Source of the DNA: Defluviimonas salinarum
GTDB taxonomy: Bacteria > Pseudomonadota > Alphaproteobacteria > Rhodobacterales > Rhodobacteraceae
Reading direction: 5' to 3'
Length of the DNA: 64,000 nt
Assembly (NCBI RefSeq): GCF_026013545.1
Contig: NZ_JAPDOG010000022.1
Location: 1-64,000 of the forward strand
A program made the translations under genes and the position numbers. Below, in pieces: positions 42,043-52,635 of this stretch (the first letter of the stretch is position 1; each line of letters begins with the position of its first letter). A model generated the notes under the pieces. The model made no database searches, was not told the DNA's origin, and worked only from the letters and a program-made list of their open reading frames with translations.

Positions 42043-42992
42043 GCGAACTGCTTTCCGTTCGAAATCTGGTCAAACGCTACGAGACGCCACGCGGCACCGT
42101 CCATGCTGTCGATGATGTCAGTTTCGAAATTCCCGTGGGCCACTCAGTGGCGGTGGTCGGCGAGTCCGGCTGCGGGAAATCCACGCTGGCGCTGAGCGTT
42201 CTTCAGCTGGTCGCTCCGACATCCGGGCAGGTCAACTTTGACGGGACCGACCTGATCGGCGCTTCGCGTTCGGCGTTGACCAGGCTGCGCCGCGAAATCG
42301 GCGTGGTGTTCCAGGATCCGGCGTCATCACTCAATCCGCGGATGCGTGTCGGCGACATTGTCGGCGAGCCGCTTCGTGTCCACGAAAAGTTGCGTGGCCG
42401 GAGTCTGCACGACCGCGTGACTAAGCTGTTCAACGATGTCGGTCTAACCGCCGACGCAATGGATCGCTACCCGCATCAGTTCTCGGGTGGCCAAAGGCAG
42501 CGCATCTCAATCGCCAGGGCGCTTGCGCTTGAACCGAAGCTAATTGTTCTGGACGAACCCACATCGGCTCTCGATGTGTCGGTCCAGGCGCAGGTGCTGA
42601 ACCTCTTGCAGGATCTCAAGGCCCGCAAGAACCTTTCGTATCTCTACATCAGTCACTCTCTGGCCACGGTCGAGTACCTCGCCGATATCCTGATCGTGAT
42701 GTATCTGGGTCGGGTCATCGAGAAGGGGCCGGCAGACGACATTTTCCGGGATCCGCGCCATCCTTACACGCGGCTATTGATCGACTCGGCGCCGAGCCTT
42801 GATCCACTGAATCGCCGTCTTTCCAGGCCGCCGTCGGGCGAGATTCCGAGCCCAAGCAACCGGCCTGCCGGGTGCCACTTTGCATCCCGCTGCAGCCGGG
42901 CCACGGATCTCTGCCGCAAGGATCCACAGCCCGACGAGATCGAACGAGCTTCGAACCATCGGGTCACCTGCCATCATCCGATCGGCACCTGA
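42039..42992 (+). CDS. Peptide-type ABC ATPase (DppF-like)
   Basis: A 317-residue ATPase, the second nucleotide-binding subunit. Walker A is GESGCGKST (41-49), the signature FSGGQRQRISIARAL, Walker B LIVLDEPTSALDVSVQAQ, and the C-terminal cysteine motif GCHFASRCSRATDLC. ATG 42039 overlaps the DppD-like stop by ATGA. The five transporter genes therefore form one tightly coupled operon. Confidence 0.92.
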   Translation: MSELLSVRNLVKRYETPRGTVHAVDDVSFEIPVGHSVAVVGESGCGKSTLALSVLQLVAPTSGQVNFDGTDLIGASRSALTRLRREIGVVFQDPASSLNPRMRVGDIVGEPLRVHEKLRGRSLHDRVTKLFNDVGLTADAMDRYPHQFSGGQRQRISIARALALEPKLIVLDEPTSALDVSVQAQVLNLLQDLKARKNLSYLYISHSLATVEYLADILIVMYLGRVIEKGPADDIFRDPRHPYTRLLIDSAPSLDPLNRRLSRPPSGEIPSPSNRPAGCHFASRCSRATDLCRKDPQPDEIERASNHRVTCHHPIGT

Positions 42993-43075
42993 CATCGGGG
43001 CGTTTACGTCGGATTCACACTCGGAACGCCCGCCAAAGCAACCACAGCAAGCTAAAGAACGAAGGAGAAAGGGAC

Positions 43076-44395
43076 ATGAAACCAGCCAGATGGCCGACGC
43101 GGCCCCTCGCCATCGGCGCGGGATTGCTCGCCGCTGCCACATTCCAGGGTGGCACCGCGCAAGCGGGCGAGACTCTGACCTTTGGCAATCTTTCCGTGAC
43201 CCCGGGCCTCGAAATCGGCCTTGGCCTGTTCCACGTGAACAATGCCTTCCATGGTCTGGTCGGCGGGTCGAACGATTGGGCCGAAGGCTTTATTCGTCCG
43301 TCGCTCGACGCCGAGTACCCGCTTGCCAGCGGAAGCCTATATGGACGGGTTTCGGCGATTGGGGCCATGGCGCGCGGAGATGACGACGCAGCCTTCTCCG
43401 GATCGAAGGACCAGGAAGATCTCGCCCTCGACGAAGCCTATGTCGGACTGGCGCTCGACCTCCCGGGCGGCTGGACGTTCGATACCAAGATTGGTGCGTT
43501 CACGATCAAACCCGATGACGGCTTCCTGTGGGGCGACGCTGATATCGAAGGTGGGTCGGACACGACGCTCCTCCTCGCTCCCAGAACGGCGTTCCGCGAA
43601 GCCGCGCAGGCTACCGTCTCGAACGACACCTGGAATATCACCGGGTTCTACGGCAAGGCCGACGATCAGTTTGGTCACCGCGAGGTCGTCGGCGGCGATG
43701 TGGGTTATACCGCCGAATGGGGAAAGCTCGGCATCAACGCGTCGCACCTGATCGAAGATCCCCTGTTTGGCTACAAGGGGATGGACACGATCGCGGTCCG
43801 TGCCAACGACATCGCTGTTCCCGGCGTGCAGAACCTGACAGTGTCGGGCAACCTCGCCAAGCAGTTCGGTTCCGACAACGGGATCAAGTATGATACTTCC
43901 GCCTATTCGGGCGAGGCGCGTTACACATTCGCGAATGTGCCGTGGACCCCGATCGTCAGCTATCGCTATTCCCACTTCTCGGGCGATCCCGACGGTCTGG
44001 CTGACGGCAAGCAGGAAATGTTCGATCCGCTCTTCTATGATTTCACGGATCTGGACAAATGGGCGCTCGGTCACGTTGGTGCGTCCTACTTCTACTTCAA
44101 CGCCGCGATGAACGTACACCAACTGAGCGTTCAGGCCTTCGCGAACGAAAACACGCGCGTGTTCTTTCAGGCGCTCCGTTTCGATGCCGTCGATCCGAGC
44201 GGTTTCTACGCCGGGCCGGCAACGGCGTCGCATCTCGGGGACGAAATTAATCTCGCGGTCGACTGGTGGGGGCGTGAGAACGTCTATCTTCTGGGTGGCG
44301 TAGGGGCGCTGTTCCCCGGCAAGGCCGCCGAACAGATCCTCGGGACCGACAAGACGACCTTCCAGGTCTTCGCCATGGCCAATTTCAAGTTCTGA
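43076..44395 (+). CDS. Outer-membrane beta-barrel protein (porin-like)
   Basis: A 439-residue exported protein: signal peptide through about residue 30 (AAATFQGGTAQAGE), then alternating aromatic/hydrophobic strands (GSLYGRVSAIGAMARG, WNITGFYGKADDQFGH, FQVFAMANFKF) and a terminal Phe recognised by the Bam machinery. No close family is named with confidence; it resembles substrate-inducible porins of the alginate-export type. It lies 83 bp after the ABC ATPase, so it probably gives outer-membrane passage for the transporter's ligand. ATG 43076 has GGAGAAAGG upstream. Confidence 0.8.
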   Translation: MKPARWPTRPLAIGAGLLAAATFQGGTAQAGETLTFGNLSVTPGLEIGLGLFHVNNAFHGLVGGSNDWAEGFIRPSLDAEYPLASGSLYGRVSAIGAMARGDDDAAFSGSKDQEDLALDEAYVGLALDLPGGWTFDTKIGAFTIKPDDGFLWGDADIEGGSDTTLLLAPRTAFREAAQATVSNDTWNITGFYGKADDQFGHREVVGGDVGYTAEWGKLGINASHLIEDPLFGYKGMDTIAVRANDIAVPGVQNLTVSGNLAKQFGSDNGIKYDTSAYSGEARYTFANVPWTPIVSYRYSHFSGDPDGLADGKQEMFDPLFYDFTDLDKWALGHVGASYFYFNAAMNVHQLSVQAFANENTRVFFQALRFDAVDPSGFYAGPATASHLGDEINLAVDWWGRENVYLLGGVGALFPGKAAEQILGTDKTTFQVFAMANFKF

Positions 44396-44428
44396 TGGCC
44401 ACCCGACGAAAACCGAATGCATGAACGG

Positions 44429-44473
44429 TGCGCCGCGATGACCACGGCAGCGATCTAGCCCCGTCGCGGCGCA
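44429..44473. terminator. Inverted repeat after the porin-like gene
   Basis: TGCGCCGCGA at 44429-44438 and TCGCGGCGCA at 44464-44473 form a perfect 10-bp stem with a 25-base loop between the porin-like and hydrolase genes. No U-tract follows. It may be a partial terminator or mRNA stabiliser. Confidence 0.45.
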
Positions 44474-44531
44474 TCACACCGATACGAAGTTCGGGACATA
44501 CGTACAAACCGTCCGGAAAACGAGGCTACCC

Positions 44532-45779
44532 ATGTCTGATGATCTAAAATACGCAACGCATCACGAACTGAACATCATGAAGGGATATCCGCCGCCGCCA
44601 GACAAGCGGGTCAGACGGGCAGACTCGATTTACGGCGTGCCCGGAAACCGCTGGGCCTACCAGAATATGCGCAGGCTCTTCCCTTCCGCCAACATTGCGC
44701 CTTCTCCCAACCCACGGAAGGTGAGGGTGGCGCCGGATGGCGGCATCGAGCGGCTTTCCATCTCCCGCGCAGACGGTTCAGCCGCGACGTTCGACGATTT
44801 CCTGAAGGAAAGCTTCACCGACGCGTTCGTGGTGATCAAAGACGACGCGATCGTGTTCGAACGGTACCTCAATGGAAGCCACGCGAACCAGCCGCATATC
44901 ATGATGTCGGTCACCAAATCCTTCACGGGGCTTCTGGGCTTGATGGCCGTCCATGAGGGACGCGTTTCTGAAGATGCCCATCCGACGGAATATATCCCGC
45001 AGCTCAAGGGTGCCGGCGCATTCGAACATGCTACGGTGCAGCAGATCTTCGACATGACCAATTCGATGGCATTCGATGAAGACTACGCCAACCCGGATTC
45101 CGATATCCAGACCTACGGCAAGGTGGCAGGCTTCCTCGAAGCGGCGCCCGGCGAGACGCTGGTCGCCGATAACGTCTTTGACTACACGACGACACTCCAG
45201 AAAGGCGCGCTCGAACACGGCGAGGCCTTTGCCTATTGCACGCCGAAAACCGAGGTCGTGAACTGGATCGTCAACAACTCCACCGGGCGCTCGTACGAGG
45301 AAAACATGAGCCGCCTCTTCGACGCGTTCGGGGCTGAAGGTGAAACCTATATCCTGCTCGACAACAACGCGAACCTAATCGCCGGCGGCGGTTTGAACGC
45401 GACACCGCACAACCTTGCGCGCTTTGCCATGATGATGCTGAACGACGGCAAATGCGCTGGCCAACAGGTCGTGCCGCTCCCGGTGATCGAGGCCCTTGAA
45501 AAAGGCGGTGATCAGAAGGCGTTTCTGAAAGGCCCGAATGCCGTGGGAATGATGGCCCGTGGCGGCTTCAGCTATCGGGCCCAGTGGTGGGTCCGCACGA
45601 CCGAAGACAGCGAATGGATCAGCGCCATCGGAATACACGGACAGTGGATCATCATCGACCGCAAACGGGGCATGGCGATCATCAAGCAGTCTTCGCAGCC
45701 GGTGTCACTGGACGTCGACATGGACGACTTCGTGATGAACGCGGCGGATGTCATCCGCGACTATCTGAAGGGAAAGTGA
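44532..45779 (+). CDS. Beta-lactamase-fold serine hydrolase (NylB-like)
   Basis: A 415-residue class C beta-lactamase-fold hydrolase. The SxxK motif is Ser126-Val-Thr-Lys129 in MMSVTKSFTG, and Tyr235 in AFAYCTPKTE is the probable second catalytic residue. The layout resembles 6-aminohexanoate-dimer hydrolase (NylB) and related esterases/amidases. No signal peptide is visible, so it likely acts in the cytoplasm on imported material. It follows the peptide-type importer and porin genes, suggesting hydrolysis of a short amide or ester taken up by them. Esterase activity is equally possible. Confidence 0.83.
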   Translation: MSDDLKYATHHELNIMKGYPPPPDKRVRRADSIYGVPGNRWAYQNMRRLFPSANIAPSPNPRKVRVAPDGGIERLSISRADGSAATFDDFLKESFTDAFVVIKDDAIVFERYLNGSHANQPHIMMSVTKSFTGLLGLMAVHEGRVSEDAHPTEYIPQLKGAGAFEHATVQQIFDMTNSMAFDEDYANPDSDIQTYGKVAGFLEAAPGETLVADNVFDYTTTLQKGALEHGEAFAYCTPKTEVVNWIVNNSTGRSYEENMSRLFDAFGAEGETYILLDNNANLIAGGGLNATPHNLARFAMMMLNDGKCAGQQVVPLPVIEALEKGGDQKAFLKGPNAVGMMARGGFSYRAQWWVRTTEDSEWISAIGIHGQWIIIDRKRGMAIIKQSSQPVSLDVDMDDFVMNAADVIRDYLKGK

Positions 45780-45781
45780 CC

Positions 45782-47357
45782 GTGCAACCCGACCAGCGGC
45801 AAAGGGAGCTGAGGGTGTTGGACACGTTGCATGAACGCCGCACCGATGTTGGGGATCCCGGCGGCGGGTTCTTCGCACTCGACTGGATCGAGCGTCATGA
45901 CAGGGACGCCCCACACCGCCTGGCACTGCTCGACGTCGCGAGTGGCCGGCGGGACACCTAACGTCAAGCCAATGAGCGCGTCGACCGCGTCGCGGCCGTG
46001 CTGACAAGGCTGGGCGTCGCGCCAAGTACGCGCGTCGGGTTCTTGATGCCGAACTCGACCGATATTGTCGAAATCGTCATGGGCACATGGCGGGTCGGCG
46101 CGGTCGCCCTCGCGCTCAACTGCGCCTGAGCGCGCCGGAACTGTCCTTCATCATATCTGATGCAACGCCTGAGGTGGTGTTCTACGACGCCAACCTGGCG
46201 CCGGTGGTGACAGAACTGAACACGATGACCGGGGCCCGAACCTGGATCGAAACCGAGGGGCTGGGTGGCCCTCGGACTATGAAACAGCTCTCGGAACGGT
46301 TCAGCCGCGGTTGAAAAAGTCGATCGCGCAGCCGCTTTCAGGCATGTGCATGCTGATGTACTCCGCGGGAACGACCGGCCGCCCGAAGGGCGCGATCATC
46401 ACCCATCTGATGATGCTTTTCACCTCGTTCCACGTGACCCTGTGCGGCTAGCTTACTAACCGCAGCGTCAACCTTACCGCGATGCCGCTTTTACATATCG
46501 GGTCGTTCATCGCCTTCACCTTCCCGATCCTCTATGTCGGCGGCACGACCATTATCCAGCGTGGGATCGAGCCGGGAGAAACGCTCGGCCTCATCGACGA
46601 CGCGGCCCTTGGCATCAGCCATTTCCTTGGTGTCCCCGCCATCTTCAACGCCATGAACGAGCATCCAAGATGCGCGACAACCGACTTTTCGCGCTTTCGG
46701 ATCGCAGTGACCGGGGCGGAAACGGTTCCGGTACCGCTGGTCTAATGGTGGTACAGGGAACGCGGTGTGGCGCTTCTGGAAGCCTATGGCATGATCGAGA
46801 CCACGGCCGGCGTTTGCCTGATGGACCACGACGACCTGCCCGAAAAGATCGGCTCGGCCGGCAAGCCGCCGATGCATATCGAGGCGAAGATCCTCGACCC
46901 TGACGGCGCCGAGGCCGGTCCGAACACACTGGGCGAACTGTGCGTGCGCGGCCCGGTTGTCACGCCGGGCTACTGGAACCGCCCCGACGAAGACGCCTTT
47001 GTCGACGGGTGGTTCCGTACCGGCGACATCGCCCGCATCGACGCGGACGGTTCGTCACGATCGAGGACCGGGTAAAGGACATGTATATCTCAGGCGGGGA
47101 GAACGTCTATCCCGCCGAGATCGAGAATGTGCTCTATGAGCTCGACCAGATCCTTGAAGTGGCGGTTATCGGCGTCCCGGATCCAAAATGGGGCGAGGCT
47201 GGTTGCGCGGTCACTGTGCTGAAGGACGGCGCGTCCCTGAGCTTGCCGCAATTGCATGCGGCATGTACGGGACAACTGGCCCGCTACAAGACACCGGCGC
47301 ATCTCGTTTTGCTGCCTGAGTTGCCGCGCAACGGCAGTGTCCCAGGGTTCTCTAATC
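45782..47357 (+). pseudogene. Acyl-CoA ligase (AMP-binding), heavily decayed
   Basis: Fragments in several frames make up one AMP-forming acyl-CoA synthetase. Pieces in order: LDTLHERRTDVGDP at the start, MPNSTDIVEIVMGTWRVG, the P-loop MLMYSAGTTGRPKGA at about 46350, MPLLHIGSF, AYGMIETTAG, and the C-terminal DRVKDMYISGGENVYPAEIE. Lesions: TAA at 45959-45961, a one-base loss near 46126 (restoring NWRLSAPEL), a frame break near 46312, TAG near 46449, TAA at 46743-46745, a frame break near 47053, and a scrambled end after ELPRNGS. It begins 2 bases after the hydrolase stop, so it was once in that operon. Not functional. Confidence 0.9.
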
Positions 47358-47584
47358 GCCTTGGTCAAGTGCTGATCTCGCAGCGTTTTATCCTGCGCGC
47401 CGGGCTCTGGGGTTCTCTCCGCGGTCGTCGCTTGGGACGCCGCACGTTTGCGTTCAGGGTCGGGCAGATCGAAGTGGTGTGCGCGGTCTTTGCCGCAGCC
47501 CGGGGAGCGATCTCACCCTCGCCGCGCGTCCCGGCTGGACGCATTCGGTCGCGCTGAAGATCAGCGTCGGATCAGATTCGAGCT

Positions 47585-48615
47585 CTACGCCATCACGACC
47601 TCCCGGAAGGGCGTGTTGGTGCGCCACATGGCATGCAGGGTCACCGCCAGCTTCCGGGCCAGCGCGACCTTGGCCTTGCGCGGACCGGTTCTCTCTGCAA
47701 TCGCCTTGGCCCAGTCCCGCAGCCGTGGGCCGCCGAGGTTTCGGCAGAAGATGGCGTTCGCGGCCTCGAACAGGCACTTCCTGGTGAAGCCGTCTCCCCG
47801 TTTGGACACCCGCCCGTTCCGGCTGATCTCCCCGGATTCGTAGCGTCTTGGCGTCAGCCCCAGATAGGCACCCACGCTGGACGAACGGCGGAAGCGGGAG
47901 GCATCATCGAAGGCGGCGACAACCGCCATGGCGGTAATTGGTCCGACGCCGGGCGCTGTCATCAGCAGGCGGACGGCCGCATGCCGCTTGGCAATTGACC
48001 GGATCCGGCTGTCGAGCGCGGCAATGCGGGCCAGGATGTCCCGGCGCGCCCGCATGAGCGCCTCGAAGATCGGCACGAGGTCCGGGGCGACTGCCAACTC
48101 GCCTTCGATGATCTCCGCGGCCCGGCGCCTGAACCCGCCAACCCGCTTGCCGAACATGACGCCAAGGTCTTCAGCAGCCCCCTGATCTCGTTCTCCAGCC
48201 TGACACGCATGCCGACCAGGGCCTCACGCGCCGTCAGCATCGCCCGGTTGACATAGGCATCATGGCTCTTGATCTGCGCGGCCTTGAACCAACCGGTGCG
48301 GACGATCTGCGCGAGACCGCGGGCATCATGCCGGTCGGTCTTGTTCGGCATCATCTTCAGCACGCCGCTCGCGTGGCGGGCATCCATGCAGACGATCGGT
48401 ACCTGCCGCTCCGTCAGCGCGTTCCAGAGCCAGACGGCCAGCGGGCCGGTCTCCATGCCGACCCGTTTGAGGCTTTCGGTTCGTTCCGTCAGCCAGTCGG
48501 CAATCGCGTCCGGGCAAGTCGGCACCTTCGCCTCAGCCACCTGCGTCCCATCCCGACGCACCACGCAGATCGCCGTCTCCTCTTGCGACACGTCCAGCGC
48601 TGCAAACATTCCCAT
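47585..48615 (-). pseudogene. IS110-family transposase with frameshift
   Basis: The N-terminal DEDD domain starts at ATG 48615 (MGMFAALDVSQEET) and includes METGPLAVWLWNAL and DRHDARGLAQ; the C-terminal transposase_20 domain (MTAPGVGPITAMAV, YLGLTPRRYESGE) ends at 47585. A one-base loss near 48162 breaks the frame between LLKTL and VMFGKRVGGF. Otherwise the protein is complete, so this is a recent lesion or a sequencing error. IS110 elements lack clear terminal repeats, and I could not set the element ends. It lies just after the decayed acyl-CoA ligase. Confidence 0.88.
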
Positions 48616-48841
48616 TGCGTCCTCCCTGCTCAGGCTCCGGCAGAGTGCCGGAGCGACAGATCCCATCCTGCAAGGAAGAAGGCCGCGGATGGGGCGTGTC
48701 GATTGCGCTAAGTGGTGTAGGAGGCCGCGCGCGGAGCCTTCGGCGTAGCGCAGCGCGCGGCCGTGGGTGACGCTGGCGGTCACCGTCGATCTTCGGAGAA
48801 GGTTCGGGTTGCAAGACCTGGAACCAAGAACGGAGATGACG

Positions 48842-50074
48842 ATGACCGACGACAGAATGGCGCTGCTCGAGCTGATTGAGAGTGAGGGGCGAGCGCGCCA
48901 CCGGTCCGAACGCCGCCCCGAACGCCGATGGTGACATGGTGCGCGAGATGCTGGCTTTCGCGGCCGACCGGATCATGGAAGTGGAGGTCGAGGCGCGGAC
49001 CGGTGCAGCGAAGGGTCACGGTCGCCCTTTCGCGAGGTGCAGCGCAACGGATACCGGGAGCGCGACTGGGACACGCGGGCGGGCCGGATCACGCTGGAAA
49101 TCCCGAAGCTGCGCAAGGGGAGCTACCTGCCGAGCTTTCTGGAACCGTGCCGGACAGCGGAGAAGGCTCTCGTGGCGGTCATTCAGGAAGCTTATGTCCA
49201 CGGAGTTTCGACGCGCTCGGTGGACGATCTCGTGAAGGCCATGGGCGCGGGCGGCATGTCGAAGAGCCAGGTCAGCCGCCTTTGCGCCGAGATCGATGAG
49301 CGGGTGAATACCTTCCTCGCCCGCCCGCTGGAAGGGGCGTGGCCGTACCTGTGGCTCGACGCCACCTATCTCAAGGTCCGTGAGGGCGGCCGGATCGTGA
49401 GCCGTGCTGTGATAATCGCCGTGGCCGTGAACGAGGACGGCAAGCGGGAGGTGCTGGGCGTCGCCAGCGGCCCTTCGGAAGCTGAGACGTTCTGGACGGG
49501 CTTCCTGCGTTCGCTGGCCGACCGCGGCCTGCGCGGCGTGAAGCTGGTGATTGCCGATGATCACAAGGGGCTGCGGGCTGCCGCGCGGCGGGTCTTCAAT
49601 GCCACTCACCAACGGTGCCGCATTCATTGGCTCCGAAACGCGCTCGCCCATGCTCCGGCCAAGCAGCGCACGGCGGTGGCAGCAATGCTGAAGACCATCT
49701 TCGCCCAGGAAACCAAGGCCGATGCCGAAGCCCAGTGGGAGGTCGTTGCCGACGCTTTGCGGGAAAAGCAGCCCAAGCTCGGCGCCCTGATGGACGCCTC
49801 GCGCGAAGACGTTCTGGCCTACATGTCCTTCCCTCGCGAACACTGGCCCCAGATCGCCAGCACGAATCCCCTCGAACGCGTGAACCGGGAGATCAAGCGC
49901 CGCGCCGACGTTATCGGGATCCTTCCCAACGACGCCGCCATCGTCCGCCTGGTCGGGGCGCTGATGCTGGAGACCAATGACGAATGGGCCGTGGCGCGGC
50001 GCTACATGAGCCTTGAAACCCTCGCCCGTGTCACCGACACTTCCAATGTCAGGTTGCCCGCCGTGGCATCCTGA
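48842..50074 (+). pseudogene. IS256-family transposase, broken 5' end
   Basis: From 49037 to 50074 the frame is intact and typical of IS256-type transposases: [14 protein letters not shown]-like start, [14 protein letters not shown] (first Asp), VIADDHKGL (second Asp), [15 protein letters not shown] (Glu). The first 200 bp from ATG 48842 (MTDDRMALLELIE) are in other frames: a stop at about 48934, then [21 protein letters not shown], then a shift near 49025. An extra GC-rich stretch has been inserted after LLELIE. The 345-residue intact part lacks the N-terminal DNA-binding region and is probably inactive. Confidence 0.87.
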
Positions 50075-50110
50075 TCAGCCTCGAACCCCTCCGAGGGTCG
50101 GCGTTCCTAC

Positions 50111-50449
50111 ACCATCCGGTGGGACACTATCAAGGCTCGGAGCATACGTCTGGACAACGGCCCCGAATTCGCCGGGCTGCTGTTCGACCAGTGGGCCTGG
50201 CTGAACAAGGTCGAGCTCGACTTCTCCCACCCCGGAACGCCCAGGGACCATGCCTTCATCGAGGCGTTCAACAGCCGCCTGCGCCAGGAATGCCTGAACG
50301 CGTCATGGTTCCTGTCGATGGACGATGCCCGCCGGCGGATCAATGACTGGAGGATCGACTACAACGACCAGCGGCCGCATTCGGCACTCCGAAACTTGAC
50401 GCCGAGCGCCTTTGCGGCCCAGCTGAAACCAGCCCGGAAGGTCGCATGA
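50111..50449 (+). pseudogene. IS3-family OrfB fragment
   Basis: The C-terminal quarter of an rve integrase domain: RLDNGPEFAGLL (second Asp), then HAFIEAFNSRLRQECLN (Glu) and QRPHSALRNLTP. Upstream coding sequence is missing, apparently lost when the IS256 element arrived. It is a different IS3 subtype from the element at 330-1519. An end-like TGGACCACTCCA lies near 50505. Confidence 0.85.
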
Positions 50450-50620
50450 AGCCCGGACCAAAGACAGGGTCAAGACCAGAAGGGATAAATCTATCCCAGT
50501 TGGTGGACCACTCCAGTGGGGGCACTCCAATCGCCCGCCGCGACACACCATGTCATTCGTGGAAGAGGCCAAGCATCTGCCTGGCCAGAAGTCGCCGGGT
50601 CTGGCACGTGCGGGTGGATG

Positions 50621-51649
50621 TCATGGAAACTCGGGCGCGCTTGGTGATACCGCCTCCGCAGATGCCTCCGGCCCCAGATCAACGAGATGACAGGCAACGC
50701 GGTGGCCACCAACGCGCACGCGCAGTGGCGGCTCGGTTTCGAAACAGCGTGGCTCCGCCAATGGGCACCGCGAGGCGAATCGGCATCCTTTTGGCAGATT
50801 CAGCAAGTTCGGCGGATCGCCGACAAGCGCGAGCTTCTGCCCCCGATTGCGCAGGTCAGGATCGACGGCCGGCACGGCGGAAATGAGCGCGCGCGTGTAC
50901 GGGTGCTGCGGATCATTGAAAAGCTGCAGCCGGTCGGCATGTTCGACGATCTTGCCCATATACATGACCGCCACGCTGTCGCACATGTGCTGAACGACAC
51001 CGAGATCATGACTGATAAAGAGATAGGTCAGCCCGAACTCGTCCTGAAGGCGGCGCAAGAGGTTGATGATCTGGGCCTGAACGGCGACGTCCAACGCCGA
51101 GACCGGCTCGTCGCAGATGATCACCTCGGGCTGGGTCGACAGAGCGCGGGCAATGCCGATGCGCTGTCTTTGACCACCGGAAAACTGATGCGGGAACAAT
51201 CGTTTCTGTTCGGGTCGCAATCCCACTGCGTTGAAAAACCGGTCGACGATCTCGGCCTTCTCCGCCTTGGTCTTGGTGGTCAAGTTGTCCAAGGGTTCGC
51301 GCACGATATCCTCGGCACGCTGACGCGGATTGAGCGAAGAAAAGGGATCCTGGAAGATCACCTGAACCTTGCGCCGCATCCAGTCGAGTCCACCGTCCGT
51401 CAGGGACACGACATCCTTGCCATCAATTCTGACCTCTCCGGTCGTCTTGCCGGATGCGAGCCGCGCGATCGCAAGCGCCAGCGTCGTCTTGCCGGACCCG
51501 GATTCTCCGACGATAGCAAGCGTCTGTCCCCTCTTAGCGGTGAGGGAAACGTCATCGACTGCCGTGAGATTGCGGCGCGCCCCGCCGATACCTTTCGCGC
51601 GGATCTCAAAGTGGACCGACAGGTCTCGAACCTCGATCAGATCATTCAT
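50621..51649 (-). CDS. Peptide-type ABC ATPase (DppF-like), second system
   Basis: A 342-residue ATPase. Walker A is GESGSGKTT (48-56), signature FSGGQRQRIGIARAL, Walker B VIICDEPVSALDVAVQAQ, C-terminal cysteine motif GCRFASRCPLAEPRC. ATG 51649 overlaps the stop of the DppD-like gene (TGATG). It is the last gene of the minus-strand importer operon, and the IS3 remnant begins about 170 bp downstream. Confidence 0.92.
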   Translation of the reverse strand: MNDLIEVRDLSVHFEIRAKGIGGARRNLTAVDDVSLTAKRGQTLAIVGESGSGKTTLALAIARLASGKTTGEVRIDGKDVVSLTDGGLDWMRRKVQVIFQDPFSSLNPRQRAEDIVREPLDNLTTKTKAEKAEIVDRFFNAVGLRPEQKRLFPHQFSGGQRQRIGIARALSTQPEVIICDEPVSALDVAVQAQIINLLRRLQDEFGLTYLFISHDLGVVQHMCDSVAVMYMGKIVEHADRLQLFNDPQHPYTRALISAVPAVDPDLRNRGQKLALVGDPPNLLNLPKGCRFASRCPLAEPRCFETEPPLRVRVGGHRVACHLVDLGPEASAEAVSPSAPEFP

Positions 51650-52635
51650 CACATGCCCTCCGCATGCCAGCAGGCAGAACGATGCACATCCGAGAAGGCA
51701 ATTTCTTCAGGTCGCGTCGTGAGACATCGCTCGGTCGCGCGCGCACACCGCGAGGCGAAGAGACAGCGGCCCTGACCAAATTCCGCAAGCCCGGGAACAA
51801 TCCCCGGAACCTCGTTCAGGTCTTGGCGCTCTTCCGTGAGGTGCGCGACAAGATGCGGCACACAGGAAATCAGTCCCTGAGTATAGGGATGGCGCGCATG
51901 CGCGATTACCTTGTCGACCGGCCCTTCTTCAGCCTTGCGCCCCGCATACATGACGATCATGCGTTCCGCCATTTCCGCGACCGCGCCCATATCATGCGTG
52001 ATCATGATAAGCGACGTGCCAGTCTGGCGCCGGAGATCGCGCAGCAGATCGAATATCTGCGCCTGAACAGTCACGTCGAGCGCGGTTGTCGGCTCGTCGG
52101 CGATCAGGATCTTGGGCTTGCAGGCGAGGGCGATGGCGATCATCACGCGCTGCCGCTGGCCGCCTGACATCTCGAACGGATAGGCCGTGGCGCGGGTCTC
52201 GGGATTGGGTATCCGCACCGCATCGAGAAGCTCTATCGCCTCGGCCCAAGCGGCCTTCCTACTCAGCCCCTGATGCTCGCGCAGGACTTCGGCGATCTGC
52301 TCTCCGACACTATAGACCGGGTTTAGAGAGGTCATGGGTTCCTGGAAAATCATGCCAATCTTGTTCCCGCGAATATGGCGCAGGCGCGCTGGGCTGGCCG
52401 CGACCAGATCCTCGCCATCGAACCAGATCTTGCCTGACGCGACGCGTCCGATCCCCTCGGGCAGAAGCCCCATGATCGCGAGTGCCGTCATGGATTTGCC
52501 GCACCCCGACTCGCCGACGAAGCTGATCGATTCCCCGTGCGCGAGTTCGAAGCTCAGGTCGTCGATGACCGGCGCGACGCCCGCGCGCATGCGAAGCTCG
52601 ATGCGGAGGTTTTCAACTTTCAGGAGGAAAGACAT
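51649..52635 (-). CDS. Peptide-type ABC ATPase (DppD-like), second system
   Basis: A 328-residue ATPase. Walker A is GESGCGKSM (41-49), signature [15 protein letters not shown], Walker [20 protein letters not shown]-terminal motif [19 protein letters not shown] 52635 shares its base with the stop of the DppC-like permease gene; a longer open frame to 53022 is antisense-like. It forms a heterodimer with the DppF-like ATPase. Confidence 0.92.
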   Translation of the reverse strand: MSFLLKVENLRIELRMRAGVAPVIDDLSFELAHGESISFVGESGCGKSMTALAIMGLLPEGIGRVASGKIWFDGEDLVAASPARLRHIRGNKIGMIFQEPMTSLNPVYSVGEQIAEVLREHQGLSRKAAWAEAIELLDAVRIPNPETRATAYPFEMSGGQRQRVMIAIALACKPKILIADEPTTALDVTVQAQIFDLLRDLRRQTGTSLIMITHDMGAVAEMAERMIVMYAGRKAEEGPVDKVIAHARHPYTQGLISCVPHLVAHLTEERQDLNEVPGIVPGLAEFGQGRCLFASRCARATERCLTTRPEEIAFSDVHRSACWHAEGM

